A stretch of 50,567 bases of DNA. Origin: Acidimicrobiia bacterium. Lineage in GTDB: Bacteria > Actinomycetota > Acidimicrobiia > Acidimicrobiales > Bin134. The notes under the pieces are model-generated. The model was not told where the DNA came from. It was given only the letters and a program-made list of their open reading frames with translations, and did no database searches. A program made the position numbers and the translations under genes. The stretch lies in assembly GCA_009842675.1 (NCBI GenBank), contig VYEX01000071.1, positions 1-50,567 of the forward strand. The letters run 5' to 3'. Below, in pieces: positions 8,235 through 16,474 of the stretch (positions are counted from its first letter, which is position 1; each line of letters opens with the position of its first letter).

Positions 8235-8798
8235 GTGGTGCGGCTCTTACACTCCAACGCCATCAAGGTTCTATTTGTCTGCACCGGGAACATCTGCCGC
8301 TCGCCGATGGCCGAGGTGCTGTTCGCGCACTTGGCCCCCGAAGTGGAGGTGGGCTCAGCCGGGACCATGGACTGGAGCGGGCAGCCGGCTCACGAATACG
8401 CCGTCGCGGCGATGGCCGAGCGGGGGCTGGACTTGTCGGCCCATCGCAGCCGCCGCCTTTCGGAGTACCTGGTGGACGAATCCGACCTGATCGTGGTTAT
8501 GACCCGCAACCAGGGCTGGGCGGTGGAGGCTCGCAGCGAGGCCAAAGCGGCGGCGACATTTCTGCCTGCCGAGCTGAGCCGCCTGGCCGATCAGGTGGGC
8601 AACCGCAAAAGCGCGAATGCCCGAGCATGGGTGGGTCGGCTGCACACTCAGCGCGACACGCAATCCAACGCCCGGTTCATTGGCCGGGCCGCCGACGAGA
8701 TCCCCGACCCGATTGGCGAGTCTTTGGCTTACTTTCGAGTCATTGCCGACCGTTTGGAACGGGAGCTCGCCCCCGCCGCCACCCGATTGCGGGCCTAG
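8235..8798 (+). CDS. low-molecular-weight protein-tyrosine (or -arginine) phosphatase
   Basis: A 187-residue LMW-PTP. The phosphate-binding loop C-x4-CRS is intact near the N-terminus (VCTGNICRSPMAE, nucleophile about Cys17), and the general-acid loop appears as EIPDPIGES close to the C-terminus. The protein is somewhat longer than the usual ~155 residues, with an extra Arg-rich stretch (NRKSANARAWVGRLH) before the DP loop. It dephosphorylates phosphotyrosine, or phosphoarginine in some actinobacterial relatives; which applies here cannot be decided. GTG at 8235 or 8238 are both possible starts, and neither has a strong ribosome site. It is transcribed divergently from the CoA-transferase. 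The promoter of the following lipoprotein gene begins 14 bp after its stop. Confidence 0.85.
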   Translation: MVRLLHSNAIKVLFVCTGNICRSPMAEVLFAHLAPEVEVGSAGTMDWSGQPAHEYAVAAMAERGLDLSAHRSRRLSEYLVDESDLIVVMTRNQGWAVEARSEAKAAATFLPAELSRLADQVGNRKSANARAWVGRLHTQRDTQSNARFIGRAADEIPDPIGESLAYFRVIADRLERELAPAATRLRA

Positions 8799-8811
8799 AG
8801 GTGCTGAGACT

Positions 8812-8841
8812 TTGCGCGATCTCTCGATAAATCCCTAAAGT
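8812..8841 (+). promoter_or_regulatory. predicted sigma70-type promoter of the first peptide-binding lipoprotein gene
   Basis: TTGCGC (8812-8817), an 18-bp spacer, then TAAAGT (8836-8841) preceded by CC. The predicted transcript would begin near 8848, giving a leader of about 55 nt before the ATG at 8904. The two other SBP genes in this window have TTGCTC and TTGCCC 17 bp from CCTAGAGT at the corresponding place, which is the main reason to believe this one. Confidence 0.5.
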
Positions 8842-8903
8842 CTGAAAACTTGCAGTCGGTTGAGGCCCGGCTGCTCATAGCCAAACCCGAGGGGGTCATG
8901 CTC

Positions 8904-10751
8904 ATGAAATCGCGTTGGTTAAGGCTTCTTGCCGTCCTGTTGGCGCTGACAGTATTCGCTGTCTCCTGCGGCAACGATGACGACGACGGTGCCGGTGTAA
9001 CCGCTGGAACTCCGGCTCCCGCCGAGGAAGCTCCCGCCGAGGAAGCTCCCGCCGAGGAGGCCCCGGCTGAGGAGGCTCCCGCTGAGGAGGCTCCCGCAGC
9101 GGAGGCCCCTGCCGAAGAGCCCGAAGAAGAGCCAGTGGTGACCATCGAGGAATCTGAAGAGGTGACAGCAGAAGAAACGGGGGGAGTGCCCACTGGCAAC
9201 ACCGGGTATATCTCTGGTGAAATCCTCGTCACAGACTGCTCCGACGGGCGGCCCACCGGCGGCACTGTCACCATCGGGATGTTCGGAGAGATCACCGGCT
9301 GGGACCCCACCCTCATTCAGGGCGGGGCCTCGCTGGGCGGAACGCAGATGACCTCCATCTACGGCGCGTTGTTCTACGAGGACTTCGCCACCGGCCAGTT
9401 GATTCCCGGCCTGGCCGAGAGCATCTCCACTGAGGACAATGAGGTGTTCACCCTGAAGTTGCGCGAGGGCGTCAACTTCACCGACGGCACGCCGCTGGAT
9501 GTCGACGCGCTGATCTGGAATATCGAGCACCATCAGAATCCCGATATCGGGTCGCAGTCCCGGGCTCAGGCTGACCTGATCGCTTCGTGGGAGAAGATCG
9601 ACGACTACACCATCGAGCTCACCGCCACTAGCAAGAACGCGGTGTTCGCGCAGATCTTCGCCTCCCGCATGGCGTGGGTCATGTCGCCCACCACCTATCA
9701 GGCTGGCCAGGACGCGGAAACCGGTCTCAATGCAGACGTCAACATCAACCCGGTCGGCGTTGGTGCCGGTCCGTTCATCCTTGACTCGTGGGTCCAAGAC
9801 GACCAAGCCGTTGTGGTGCGCAACCCGGATTACTTCCGAGAGGGTTGCCCCTATCTGGACAGCGTGATCTTCAAGCCCATTATCGACCCGCCACAGCGTT
9901 ACAACGCCTTCAACGCCGGCGACCTGGACATCGGCTACGACCGTCACCCCCAGAATTTGCAGGACGCCATCGCCAAGGGCGTCAACACCACCTCTCGGGT
10001 TGACAACCACGGCGGCTACTGGATGCTCAACAACGTGAAAGAGCCGTTCAACGTCCGGGCTTGCCGGGTGGCCGCGGCTCACGCCATCGACTACGACACC
10101 ATCAACGAGATCGTGTACGAGGGACTCAACAACATGATCCGCAGTTTGATGAGGCCTGGTTCTCCGTGGACCGATCCCGAGGCCGTGCTGCCTGGTTATG
10201 ACGTGGCTGCATCCGAAGCGGCGCTCGAAGAGTGCGAGGCCGAGCTGGGCGGTCCGCTGGAATTCGAGACCTACTGCACAACCTCACCGGAGAACGTGCT
10301 CCTAACCGAGACTCTGATTGCCATGTGGGAGGCAGTAGGCATCTCGGCCAGCGCCAATTGCGTGGAGGTCGGCGAGATGGTCGGTGCCGTATTCGGCGGC
10401 GAATCGGTAGCCAACCCGTGGGCCATCCCCGTGGGCGATCCCGACTACATGTATGACGTGTACTTCGGCGATTCCACCGAAGACGGCGTGTGCGGTCCCA
10501 ACGTCTCGTCCCGCAACTGGGCCAAGGCGTGCTATCCGGAGTTCGACGCCTCGCTCAAGCAGGGTCGAGAAGGCGTCACCTTCGAGGAGCGCTACGAGGG
10601 CTACAGCCGCTTCCAGCGCGAGTTTGTCTATCAGGTGCCGGTGATCGTCACTAGCAAGGGCGAGGTCGGCTACTACTGGACCGATGAAGTGTCCGGCGTA
10701 TTCCAGACTGACGCCGGCATCATCCTCTTGGAATTCACGGCCAAGGGATAA
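8904..10751 (+). CDS. peptide/nickel-type ABC transporter substrate-binding lipoprotein (set 1)
   Basis: A 615-residue extracellular solute-binding protein, family 5 (DppA/OppA-like), delivering oligopeptides or similar solutes to the permeases encoded downstream. A signal peptide of MKSRWLRLLAVLL type ends in the lipobox AVSC, so Cys22 would be lipidated. An unstructured acidic linker of seven APAEE-type units follows (about residues 38-72), then the two-lobed binding domain with LAESISTEDNEVFTLKLREGVNFTDG, a family 5 hallmark. I chose ATG 8904 because GAGGGGG lies about 8 bp upstream; ATG 8898 is too close to it. The neighbours are a DppB-like and a DppC-like permease, after a strong hairpin. 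No ATPase gene is nearby. The ligand is unknown. Confidence 0.88.
   Translation: MKSRWLRLLAVLLALTVFAVSCGNDDDDGAGVTAGTPAPAEEAPAEEAPAEEAPAEEAPAEEAPAAEAPAEEPEEEPVVTIEESEEVTAEETGGVPTGNTGYISGEILVTDCSDGRPTGGTVTIGMFGEITGWDPTLIQGGASLGGTQMTSIYGALFYEDFATGQLIPGLAESISTEDNEVFTLKLREGVNFTDGTPLDVDALIWNIEHHQNPDIGSQSRAQADLIASWEKIDDYTIELTATSKNAVFAQIFASRMAWVMSPTTYQAGQDAETGLNADVNINPVGVGAGPFILDSWVQDDQAVVVRNPDYFREGCPYLDSVIFKPIIDPPQRYNAFNAGDLDIGYDRHPQNLQDAIAKGVNTTSRVDNHGGYWMLNNVKEPFNVRACRVAAAHAIDYDTINEIVYEGLNNMIRSLMRPGSPWTDPEAVLPGYDVAASEAALEECEAELGGPLEFETYCTTSPENVLLTETLIAMWEAVGISASANCVEVGEMVGAVFGGESVANPWAIPVGDPDYMYDVYFGDSTEDGVCGPNVSSRNWAKACYPEFDASLKQGREGVTFEERYEGYSRFQREFVYQVPVIVTSKGEVGYYWTDEVSGVFQTDAGIILLEFTAKG
9015..9119 (+). 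repeat. 15-bp tandem repeat encoding APAEE units
   Basis: Seven in-frame 15-bp units (GCTCCCGCCGAGGAA and variants) code for the acidic, proline-rich linker between the lipidated Cys and the binding domain. The first units are nearly identical at DNA level; later ones drift mainly at third positions, and one carries Ala for Glu. Such repeats can change length by slippage without breaking the frame. Confidence 0.85.
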
Positions 10752-10773
10752 CTGAGAAAACCATCTGAGAACG

Positions 10774-10804
10774 AGGGGGTGGGCACGTACCGTGCCCACC
10801 CCCT
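10774..10804 (+). terminator. strong hairpin between SBP and permease genes (set 1)
   Basis: A perfect 14-bp inverted repeat: AGGGGGTGGGCACG at 10774-10787 and its complement at 10791-10804, with a 3-nt loop. It starts 22 bp after the SBP stop and ends 57 bp before the DppB start. No T-run follows (GTTCTATCGG). It therefore fits a partial terminator or an mRNA-stabilising hairpin that keeps SBP expression above permease expression. Which of the two is inference. Confidence 0.7.
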
Positions 10805-10861
10805 GTTCTATCGGGCGATATCTTTGGGCCTCGCGGAGGTGTAGGGGGAGGTGACAGCAAG

Positions 10862-11815
10862 TTGAAGACCATCGGGCGCACCATTATCAGGATTATTCCG
10901 GTGCTCATACTTGTGAGCTTCTTCTCCTCCTTCTATGTGGAGCTGTTGCCCGGTGATCCCGCTATCCGATTGCTGGGCCAAGAGCGAGCCCAGGAGCCTG
11001 GCGCTCGGGAGTTGGTCAACCGGGAGCTTCGCCTCGACGAAAACGTAATTGTCCGCTACGGAAAGTGGCTGGGGGATGCGGTTACCGGCGATTTGGGTGA
11101 GTCGGTAAGAACCCTTGGCCTGAAGGTGTCTGACACCATCCGACAGCGGCTGCCCATCACATTGGAGCTAACCCTGGTGGCCCAGGCATTGGCTTTGATC
11201 TTGGCCATCCCACTGGGGGTGTATGCCGCCTATAGAGCGGGCCGAAGAGTCGATCGAGCATTGAACGCGGCATCGTTTGCCGCGATCTCCCTGCCTCAGT
11301 TCCTGGTTGGAATCCTTCTTATTTTCATTTTGTTCAACCAACTCGACCTGTTGCCGCCCCAAGGGTGGACTCGGCTCACTGAGTGGGATTGGTGGGACCA
11401 CTCTCGCCGCTTGATCATGCCGGTGGTTGCCTTGGCCCTGACCGAGGTTGCCGTGTTCCAGCGGCTGTTGCGGGCCGACATGATGGCCACCCTCCAAAAC
11501 GACTTTGTGCTGACCGCCAAGGCCAAGGGTATGTCTCCTGCTCACATCCTCTTCCGTCACGCCCTGCGGCCTTCGTCCTTCTCGCTCATCACCCTGGCCG
11601 GGGTGAGCACGGGCCGGCTCATCGGCGGCACGGTGATCATCGAGGTGTTGTTCCAGCTTCCGGGGATGGGGCTCAAGATGGTCGACTCCATCACCGGCAA
11701 TGACTTGGTGGTCTTGCAGGGGCTGGTATTGGTGGTGGCGGTGGCCTACATCCTGTTGAACATGCTGGTGGAGATCACCTACGCCCTGCTAGATCCAAGG
11801 ATCAGACGTGGCTGA
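10862..11815 (+). CDS. DppB-like ABC transporter permease (set 1)
   Basis: A 317-residue inner-membrane permease of the DppB/OppB type with six predicted membrane segments. The N-terminus has the typical GDPAIRLLGQ motif after TM1, and the EAA loop reads DFVLTAKAKGMSPAHILFRH, the ATPase-docking site. The C-terminus carries PGMGLKMVDSI and ends LLDPRIRRG, the usual DppB ending. Length is normal for the family, unlike the two paralogues further along, which carry a ~50-residue insertion. The start is TTG at 10862 with GAGGTG upstream. The stop overlaps the DppC-like start by 8 bp. It should form the channel with the DppC-like protein for the set 1 lipoprotein. Confidence 0.88.
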   Translation: MKTIGRTIIRIIPVLILVSFFSSFYVELLPGDPAIRLLGQERAQEPGARELVNRELRLDENVIVRYGKWLGDAVTGDLGESVRTLGLKVSDTIRQRLPITLELTLVAQALALILAIPLGVYAAYRAGRRVDRALNAASFAAISLPQFLVGILLIFILFNQLDLLPPQGWTRLTEWDWWDHSRRLIMPVVALALTEVAVFQRLLRADMMATLQNDFVLTAKAKGMSPAHILFRHALRPSSFSLITLAGVSTGRLIGGTVIIEVLFQLPGMGLKMVDSITGNDLVVLQGLVLVVAVAYILLNMLVEITYALLDPRIRRG

Positions 11816-12875
11816 CGTAGCTGGGATTGTCACCGAGCCTGAGGCACCACTTGTGGCTGACCCAGAACGAGAGCGCCGCGTTCGCCTCGGCAGGGAAGGC
11901 AGTTTCCGGCTGATCGTCGGACTGGCCCTGCTGCTGGTGCAGCTCTTGGTGACCTACGACAGCGTCGCCTGGCTTCAGGTGATCCTCGCTTTGGGGGGGA
12001 TATACGGCATCCTTACCGGGGTAGGACAGCTGATCCGAGCTGCATTCGGATCCCGGGTGGACGCGACCGTATGGATCTCCATGGTCTGGCTGGGTGTGCT
12101 GGTGCTCTTTGTTTTCTTGCAACTGGGTGGGCTATTCGACAGCTTGGAGGCCGACTTCTCAGACCGGGAACGGCCCCCATCGTTCACCACCGACGAACCG
12201 ATGGGCACCGATCGTTTGGGCAAGAGCGTGATGAACCAGAGCATCCGAGGGGCAAGAATCTCCCTGATTGTGGGCCTGGGCGCCGTGGGTATCGGCTTGG
12301 CGGTGGGGTCGGTTATCGGTATGTCTGCCGGCTTCTTTCGGGGGGTAACCGAAGGAACCTTCAACATCATTACCGACGCCGTTTTGGCCTTCCCTGCCTT
12401 GATTCTGCTGTTTTCCATTGTGGCTATCTTCGGGGGCAGCGTGCTGGTGATCACGCTCGCGCTATCGGTATTGAGCATCCCCACCATGGGACGACTGTCG
12501 CGCGCCAACACACTGACGTTCGCGGCTCGGGAGTTCGTTACCGCCGCCAAGGCCATGGGAGCGTCCAACAGCCGCATTCTGTTCCGGGAGATCATGCCCA
12601 ACGTGGCTCTGCCGTTGGCCTCCTACGCCTTCATCGTCGTGGCTGTGGTGATCGTGGCCGAAACCTCGTTGGCCTTCCTGGGGGTGGGCATCGATCCCAT
12701 TAGCACGCCCACGTGGGGCAACATGATCCAGGAAGGCCGCGATCCGAATCTGCTGGAAAAGGCTCCCCACATAGTGTTCGTACCCGGAGTGATGATGTTC
12801 CTCACCGTGTTGTCGCTGAACCGCATCGGAGAATCCCTCCGAGCCCTTTGGGACCCCCGCGAAGCCAAGCTGTAA
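11808..12875 (+). CDS. DppC-like ABC transporter permease (set 1)
   Basis: A 355-residue DppC/OppC-type permease. The conserved C-terminal part begins near DEPMGTDRLGKSV and contains the EAA loop REFVTAAKAMGASNSRILFRE, then FLGVGIDPISTPTWGNM and the ending LWDPREAKL, all standard. The N-terminal ~110 residues are longer than usual and hold about three hydrophobic segments instead of one; the other two DppC-like proteins here share this. GTG start at 11808 inside the DppB end, so translation is coupled. No DppD/DppF ATPase follows; the next gene is an NCS2-type transporter 69 bp on. The channel must borrow an ATPase encoded elsewhere. Confidence 0.88.
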   Translation: MADVAGIVTEPEAPLVADPERERRVRLGREGSFRLIVGLALLLVQLLVTYDSVAWLQVILALGGIYGILTGVGQLIRAAFGSRVDATVWISMVWLGVLVLFVFLQLGGLFDSLEADFSDRERPPSFTTDEPMGTDRLGKSVMNQSIRGARISLIVGLGAVGIGLAVGSVIGMSAGFFRGVTEGTFNIITDAVLAFPALILLFSIVAIFGGSVLVITLALSVLSIPTMGRLSRANTLTFAAREFVTAAKAMGASNSRILFREIMPNVALPLASYAFIVVAVVIVAETSLAFLGVGIDPISTPTWGNMIQEGRDPNLLEKAPHIVFVPGVMMFLTVLSLNRIGESLRALWDPREAKL

Positions 12876-12944
12876 TCCAACTCGGCTTTCTGCGTTATTT
12901 TCTCTACTGATGAGAGTCCGCGAGGCCTACTTCAAGCACGGGCC

Positions 12945-14711
12945 ATGAGCGACGCCATTCGATACGAGCCTGATGAGCACTGCCCTCCTGGTATCGCAGC
13001 CATAGCCGGCCTGCAAGGGGTGGTGCTGGCGCTGGCGCCCATCGTGTCGATTGTGATCGTCACCGCCCGAGCGGGAGGCCAAGACGCGGGTTATTTCTCA
13101 TGGGCGCTGTTCGCGGCGCTGATCATTGCCGGGGCGTTGACCGCGTTGCAGGCCACCCGGTTCCGGCGGTTCGGCGCTGGTCATATCCTTATCATGGGCC
13201 CGACCCCGAACTACATCGCCATCTCGGTGCTGGCGCTGGCCGAAGGCGGTCCGGAGTTGCTGGCCAGCCTCACCGTGGTGGCTTCGGTGTTTTATCTAGT
13301 GCTGGCCTTCTGGCTGCCATTCTTGCGCCGCGTTGTCACCCCGGTGGTCACCGGCACTGTGCTGATGCTGATCGCGGCCACCATCTTGCCGGTGGCGCTG
13401 GATCGATTGGACGACATCCCCTCCGACGCCCCCGAAGCCGCCGGGCCGACGATAGCCCTGGTGACGCTGGTGGTTTCCACCTTGCTCTTCTTGCGAGCTT
13501 CAGGAGTGTGGCGGTTGTGGTCGCCCCTCATCGGGATCGTCATCGGCAGCGTGGTCGCCGCGCCATTCGGTGCCTATGAGATCAGCTCGGTGGCCGACGC
13601 GGCCTGGGTGGGGATTCCCGAAGGAAGCGGATTCCCCGGGTTCGACCTGAACCCGGGAGCGAGCTTCTGGTCGCTGCTGCCCGCGTTCGTGGTGGTGGTG
13701 CTGGCCGGCGGGGTCAAGAACGTCAGCGACAGCGTTGCCATTCAACAGGTCTCGTGGCGTCGACCTCGGGTTCCCGACTTCCGGCTGGTTCAGGGCTCGC
13801 TCAACACCAACGGGCTCGGCATCCTGGCCGCTGGCATTTTCGGGACGCCGCCCAACTCGGTGTATTCGGGAACCAGCGTGTCGCTCATCGGCTTTACCGG
13901 CGTGGCCGCTCGCCGCATCGGCTATGTCATCGGCGGCACCCTGTTGGCGCTGGCCTTTCTGCCCAAACTGACCGCGTTCTTGCTCACCCTTCCCAGTCCG
14001 GTCATGGTCGCCTACATCCTGACGGCCATCGCGCTCCTCTTCGTGAGCGGTGTCCGCACCGTCGTGCAGGACGGACTTGATGCCCAAAAGGCCCTGGTGG
14101 TGGGACTGTCGTTCTCGCTGGGCATAGGAATCGACAACCAGACCATCTTCGACGACCTGCTGGGCCACAAGTGGGGCCTGCTGCTCGACAACGGCATGCT
14201 CGTCGGAGCGCTGGCGGCAGTGTTGATGACCGTGTTCTTGGACCTGACCAGCACCCAGCGGCGAAGCCGCCTAGAGGTCGAGCTCAGCGTGTCGTCCCTG
14301 CCGGCGATCGATCGGTTCCTACGAGACCTAGCTGTTCGGAACGGCTGGAATGAGGCTTCCACCCAGCGGCTGCGCTCTGCTGGGGAAGAGGCGCTGCTGA
14401 GCTTGGTGCAGACCGATGAGACCGGGGAGGAACTGATCGTGGGCCTGGTTCAGTCGGACCAGCCTTCAGAAAGTCATCCTCGCCTCATCATCCAAGCCCG
14501 CCCCGAAGCCGGCATGGTGGAGATGGAGTTCCTCGCGGTGATTGACGAAGAGAACCTGGAGGATCGCCTGGCGTCTTTGACCGAGGAATCCGAGGGCACT
14601 CAGGAGGGTCAGCTGTCGCTTCGCCTTCTGCGGCACTACGCCTCATCCGTTCATCATCAGAAGTACCACGGCCTGGACATCGTCACTGTGCAGGTGAAGG
14701 GCACGCGTTAG
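12945..14711 (+). CDS. NCS2-family transporter fused to a degenerate RsbW/SpoIIAB-like ATPase domain (copy 1)
   Basis: A 588-residue membrane protein. Residues ~15-430 follow the NCS2 (nucleobase/ascorbate, UraA-like) pattern, with NTNGLGILAAGIFGTPPNSV and SLIGFTGVAARR matching the TM9-10 region. Two positions important for nucleobase binding differ: the TM8 Glu is Lys258 (GGVKNVSDS), and the Glu/Gln-Asn of TM10 is replaced in VYSGTSV. The substrate may therefore not be a nucleobase. Residues ~437-588 are cytosolic and resemble anti-sigma factor kinases of the HATPase_c_2 type: LPAIDRFLRDLAVRNGW, then SAGEEALLSL where the N-box Asn is Ser, and a final LSLRLLRHYASSV...IVTVQV in the G2/beta position. 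Nucleotide binding is therefore doubtful. ATG start; the next gene, a paralogue, begins 7 bp after the stop. Confidence 0.75.
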   Translation: MSDAIRYEPDEHCPPGIAAIAGLQGVVLALAPIVSIVIVTARAGGQDAGYFSWALFAALIIAGALTALQATRFRRFGAGHILIMGPTPNYIAISVLALAEGGPELLASLTVVASVFYLVLAFWLPFLRRVVTPVVTGTVLMLIAATILPVALDRLDDIPSDAPEAAGPTIALVTLVVSTLLFLRASGVWRLWSPLIGIVIGSVVAAPFGAYEISSVADAAWVGIPEGSGFPGFDLNPGASFWSLLPAFVVVVLAGGVKNVSDSVAIQQVSWRRPRVPDFRLVQGSLNTNGLGILAAGIFGTPPNSVYSGTSVSLIGFTGVAARRIGYVIGGTLLALAFLPKLTAFLLTLPSPVMVAYILTAIALLFVSGVRTVVQDGLDAQKALVVGLSFSLGIGIDNQTIFDDLLGHKWGLLLDNGMLVGALAAVLMTVFLDLTSTQRRSRLEVELSVSSLPAIDRFLRDLAVRNGWNEASTQRLRSAGEEALLSLVQTDETGEELIVGLVQSDQPSESHPRLIIQARPEAGMVEMEFLAVIDEENLEDRLASLTEESEGTQEGQLSLRLLRHYASSVHHQKYHGLDIVTVQVKGTR

Positions 14712-14718
14712 GGGAACA

Positions 14719-16455
14719 GTGAGCTCGGCTGACGACATCCGGTACGAAACCGACGACCGCTGTCCGCCGCTGATAGCCCTCACAGTCGGCTTCCAAGGGG
14801 TGGCCGTAACCATCACATCGGTCGTGTTGTACGTGACCATCACGGTCCGGGCTGGCGGCCAGGATGAGGGCTTTCTGTCGTGGGCGGTGTTTGCCTCGCT
14901 GGTAATCGTCGGGATTCTTACTGCGTTGCAGGCCAGCAAGATTCGGCGGTTCGGCTCCGGGCACCTGTTCATCATGGCCGTGACCCCGACATTCATCGCC
15001 ATATCGGTGTTGGCGCTGAACCAGGGCGGACCAGAATTGCTGGCCAGCCTCATCGTCGTCGCCTCGCTGGCCTATCTCGTATTGGCTTGGCGGTTGCCGT
15101 TTATGCGCCGGGTGATCACTCCCGCGGTCTCCGGAACGGTGCTTATGTTGATCGCGGTCACGGTCTTGCCGGTCGCCCTCAATCGGGTCGATGAAGTTCC
15201 CGCTAGTGCCCCCGACGCCACTGGTCCGGTAGCCGCCCTGATCACTGTGGTCGTTTCGGCAGGCATGGCCCTTCGGGTTGCCGGCTTCTGGCGGCTTTGG
15301 ACCCCTCTCATCGGGCTCGCCGCTGGTTGTGTTGCGGTGGCGCTGTTCGGGGGCTATGAGTTCGGCTCGGTAACCGATGCGGCCTGGGTTGGTGTACCGG
15401 GCAGCAGCGGCTTCAAGGGATTCGACCTGACTCCGGGGGCTGATTTCTGGGCGCTGCTTCCCGCGTTCGTGGTGGTGACGGTGGTGGGCGGCATCAAGAA
15501 CATCGGCGGCAGCGTGGCCATTCAACAAGTCGGTTGGCGCCAGCCGCGGGCGACCGACTTCCGCTTGGTTCAGGGCTCGCTCAACACCAATGGGCTGGGC
15601 GTCTTTCTGTCGGGGATTGCCGGGACGCCCCCGGCAACGGTCCATACCTCGCGAACGGTACAGCTAATCGGCCTCACCGGGGTTGCCTCTCGCTATGTGG
15701 GGTACGCCTTCGGCGCCATCTACGTGGGTTTAGCCTTTCTGCCCAAGTTGACGGCTGTTCTCACCACCATTCCCAGCCCGGTTATGGGGGCCTACATCTT
15801 GACCGCAGTGGCGCTGCTATTCGTCGAAGGCATTCGAACCGTTGTGCAAGACGGCCTCGACACCCAAAAGACAATGGTGGTGGGGATTTCGTTTGCGCTG
15901 GGGGTGGGATTGGATACCCAGACCATCTTTGCCGATCTTTTGGGCGGCACTTGGGGAGTTCTGCTTGACAATGGGGTCCTAATAGGGGCGGTGGTTGCGG
16001 TATTGCTGACCGTTTTCTTGGACTTGACCAGCCCACAGCAGCGAGAGCGCCTTGAGACCGAATTGGACCTCTCCAGACTGCCCGAACTCGACCGATTCCT
16101 GGGAGGCCTGGCCTCACAGATGGACTGGAGTGGAGAGTCTGCCCAGCGGTTGCGCTCGGCCGGGGAGGAGACGCTGATGAGCCTTCTCCAGTCCGAAGAA
16201 CTCGCAAGCGCCGACGACCCACCCCAGTTGATTGTGCAGGCTCTCCTTGCTGAGGACGCGGTGGTACTGGAGTTCCTGGCGGTCTTCGATGACGAGAACC
16301 TCGAAGACCGGCTGGCGTATCTGAGCGAAGAGGCCGAGGGCATGGAGGAAGGCGAGGTTTCGCTTCGCCTCCTGCGGCACTACGCCTCATCCGTCCATCA
16401 TCAGAAGTACCACGGTTTAGATATCGTTACCGTGCAGGTCAGAGGCTCTGCCTAG
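14719..16455 (+). CDS. NCS2-family transporter fused to a degenerate RsbW/SpoIIAB-like ATPase domain (copy 2)
   Basis: A 578-residue paralogue of the preceding protein and collinear with it throughout. The NCS2 core spans ~10-430, with Lys260 at the TM8 Glu position (GGIKNIGGS) and VHTSRTV replacing the TM10 signature. The C-terminal ATPase-like domain (~440-578) keeps SAGEETLMSLL with Ser at the N-box Asn, and it lacks the long glycine-rich ATP lid. The last ~30 residues are almost identical to copy 1 at both protein and DNA level. The two tandem copies could form a heterodimer; NCS2 proteins of known structure are dimers. GTG start 7 bp after copy 1. The PKS gene starts 19 bp after its stop with a strong ribosome site, so these transporters may be co-transcribed with the PKS. 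Confidence 0.75.
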   Translation: MSSADDIRYETDDRCPPLIALTVGFQGVAVTITSVVLYVTITVRAGGQDEGFLSWAVFASLVIVGILTALQASKIRRFGSGHLFIMAVTPTFIAISVLALNQGGPELLASLIVVASLAYLVLAWRLPFMRRVITPAVSGTVLMLIAVTVLPVALNRVDEVPASAPDATGPVAALITVVVSAGMALRVAGFWRLWTPLIGLAAGCVAVALFGGYEFGSVTDAAWVGVPGSSGFKGFDLTPGADFWALLPAFVVVTVVGGIKNIGGSVAIQQVGWRQPRATDFRLVQGSLNTNGLGVFLSGIAGTPPATVHTSRTVQLIGLTGVASRYVGYAFGAIYVGLAFLPKLTAVLTTIPSPVMGAYILTAVALLFVEGIRTVVQDGLDTQKTMVVGISFALGVGLDTQTIFADLLGGTWGVLLDNGVLIGAVVAVLLTVFLDLTSPQQRERLETELDLSRLPELDRFLGGLASQMDWSGESAQRLRSAGEETLMSLLQSEELASADDPPQLIVQALLAEDAVVLEFLAVFDDENLEDRLAYLSEEAEGMEEGEVSLRLLRHYASSVHHQKYHGLDIVTVQVRGSA

Positions 16456-16474
16456 TCCTGTCAAAGGAGAATGC

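Noticed and set aside
10774-10804. Full intrinsic terminator ending the SBP 1 transcript
   Set aside because: No T-run follows the hairpin and the permease genes downstream have no promoter of their own that I can see, so partial termination or stabilisation is more likely.
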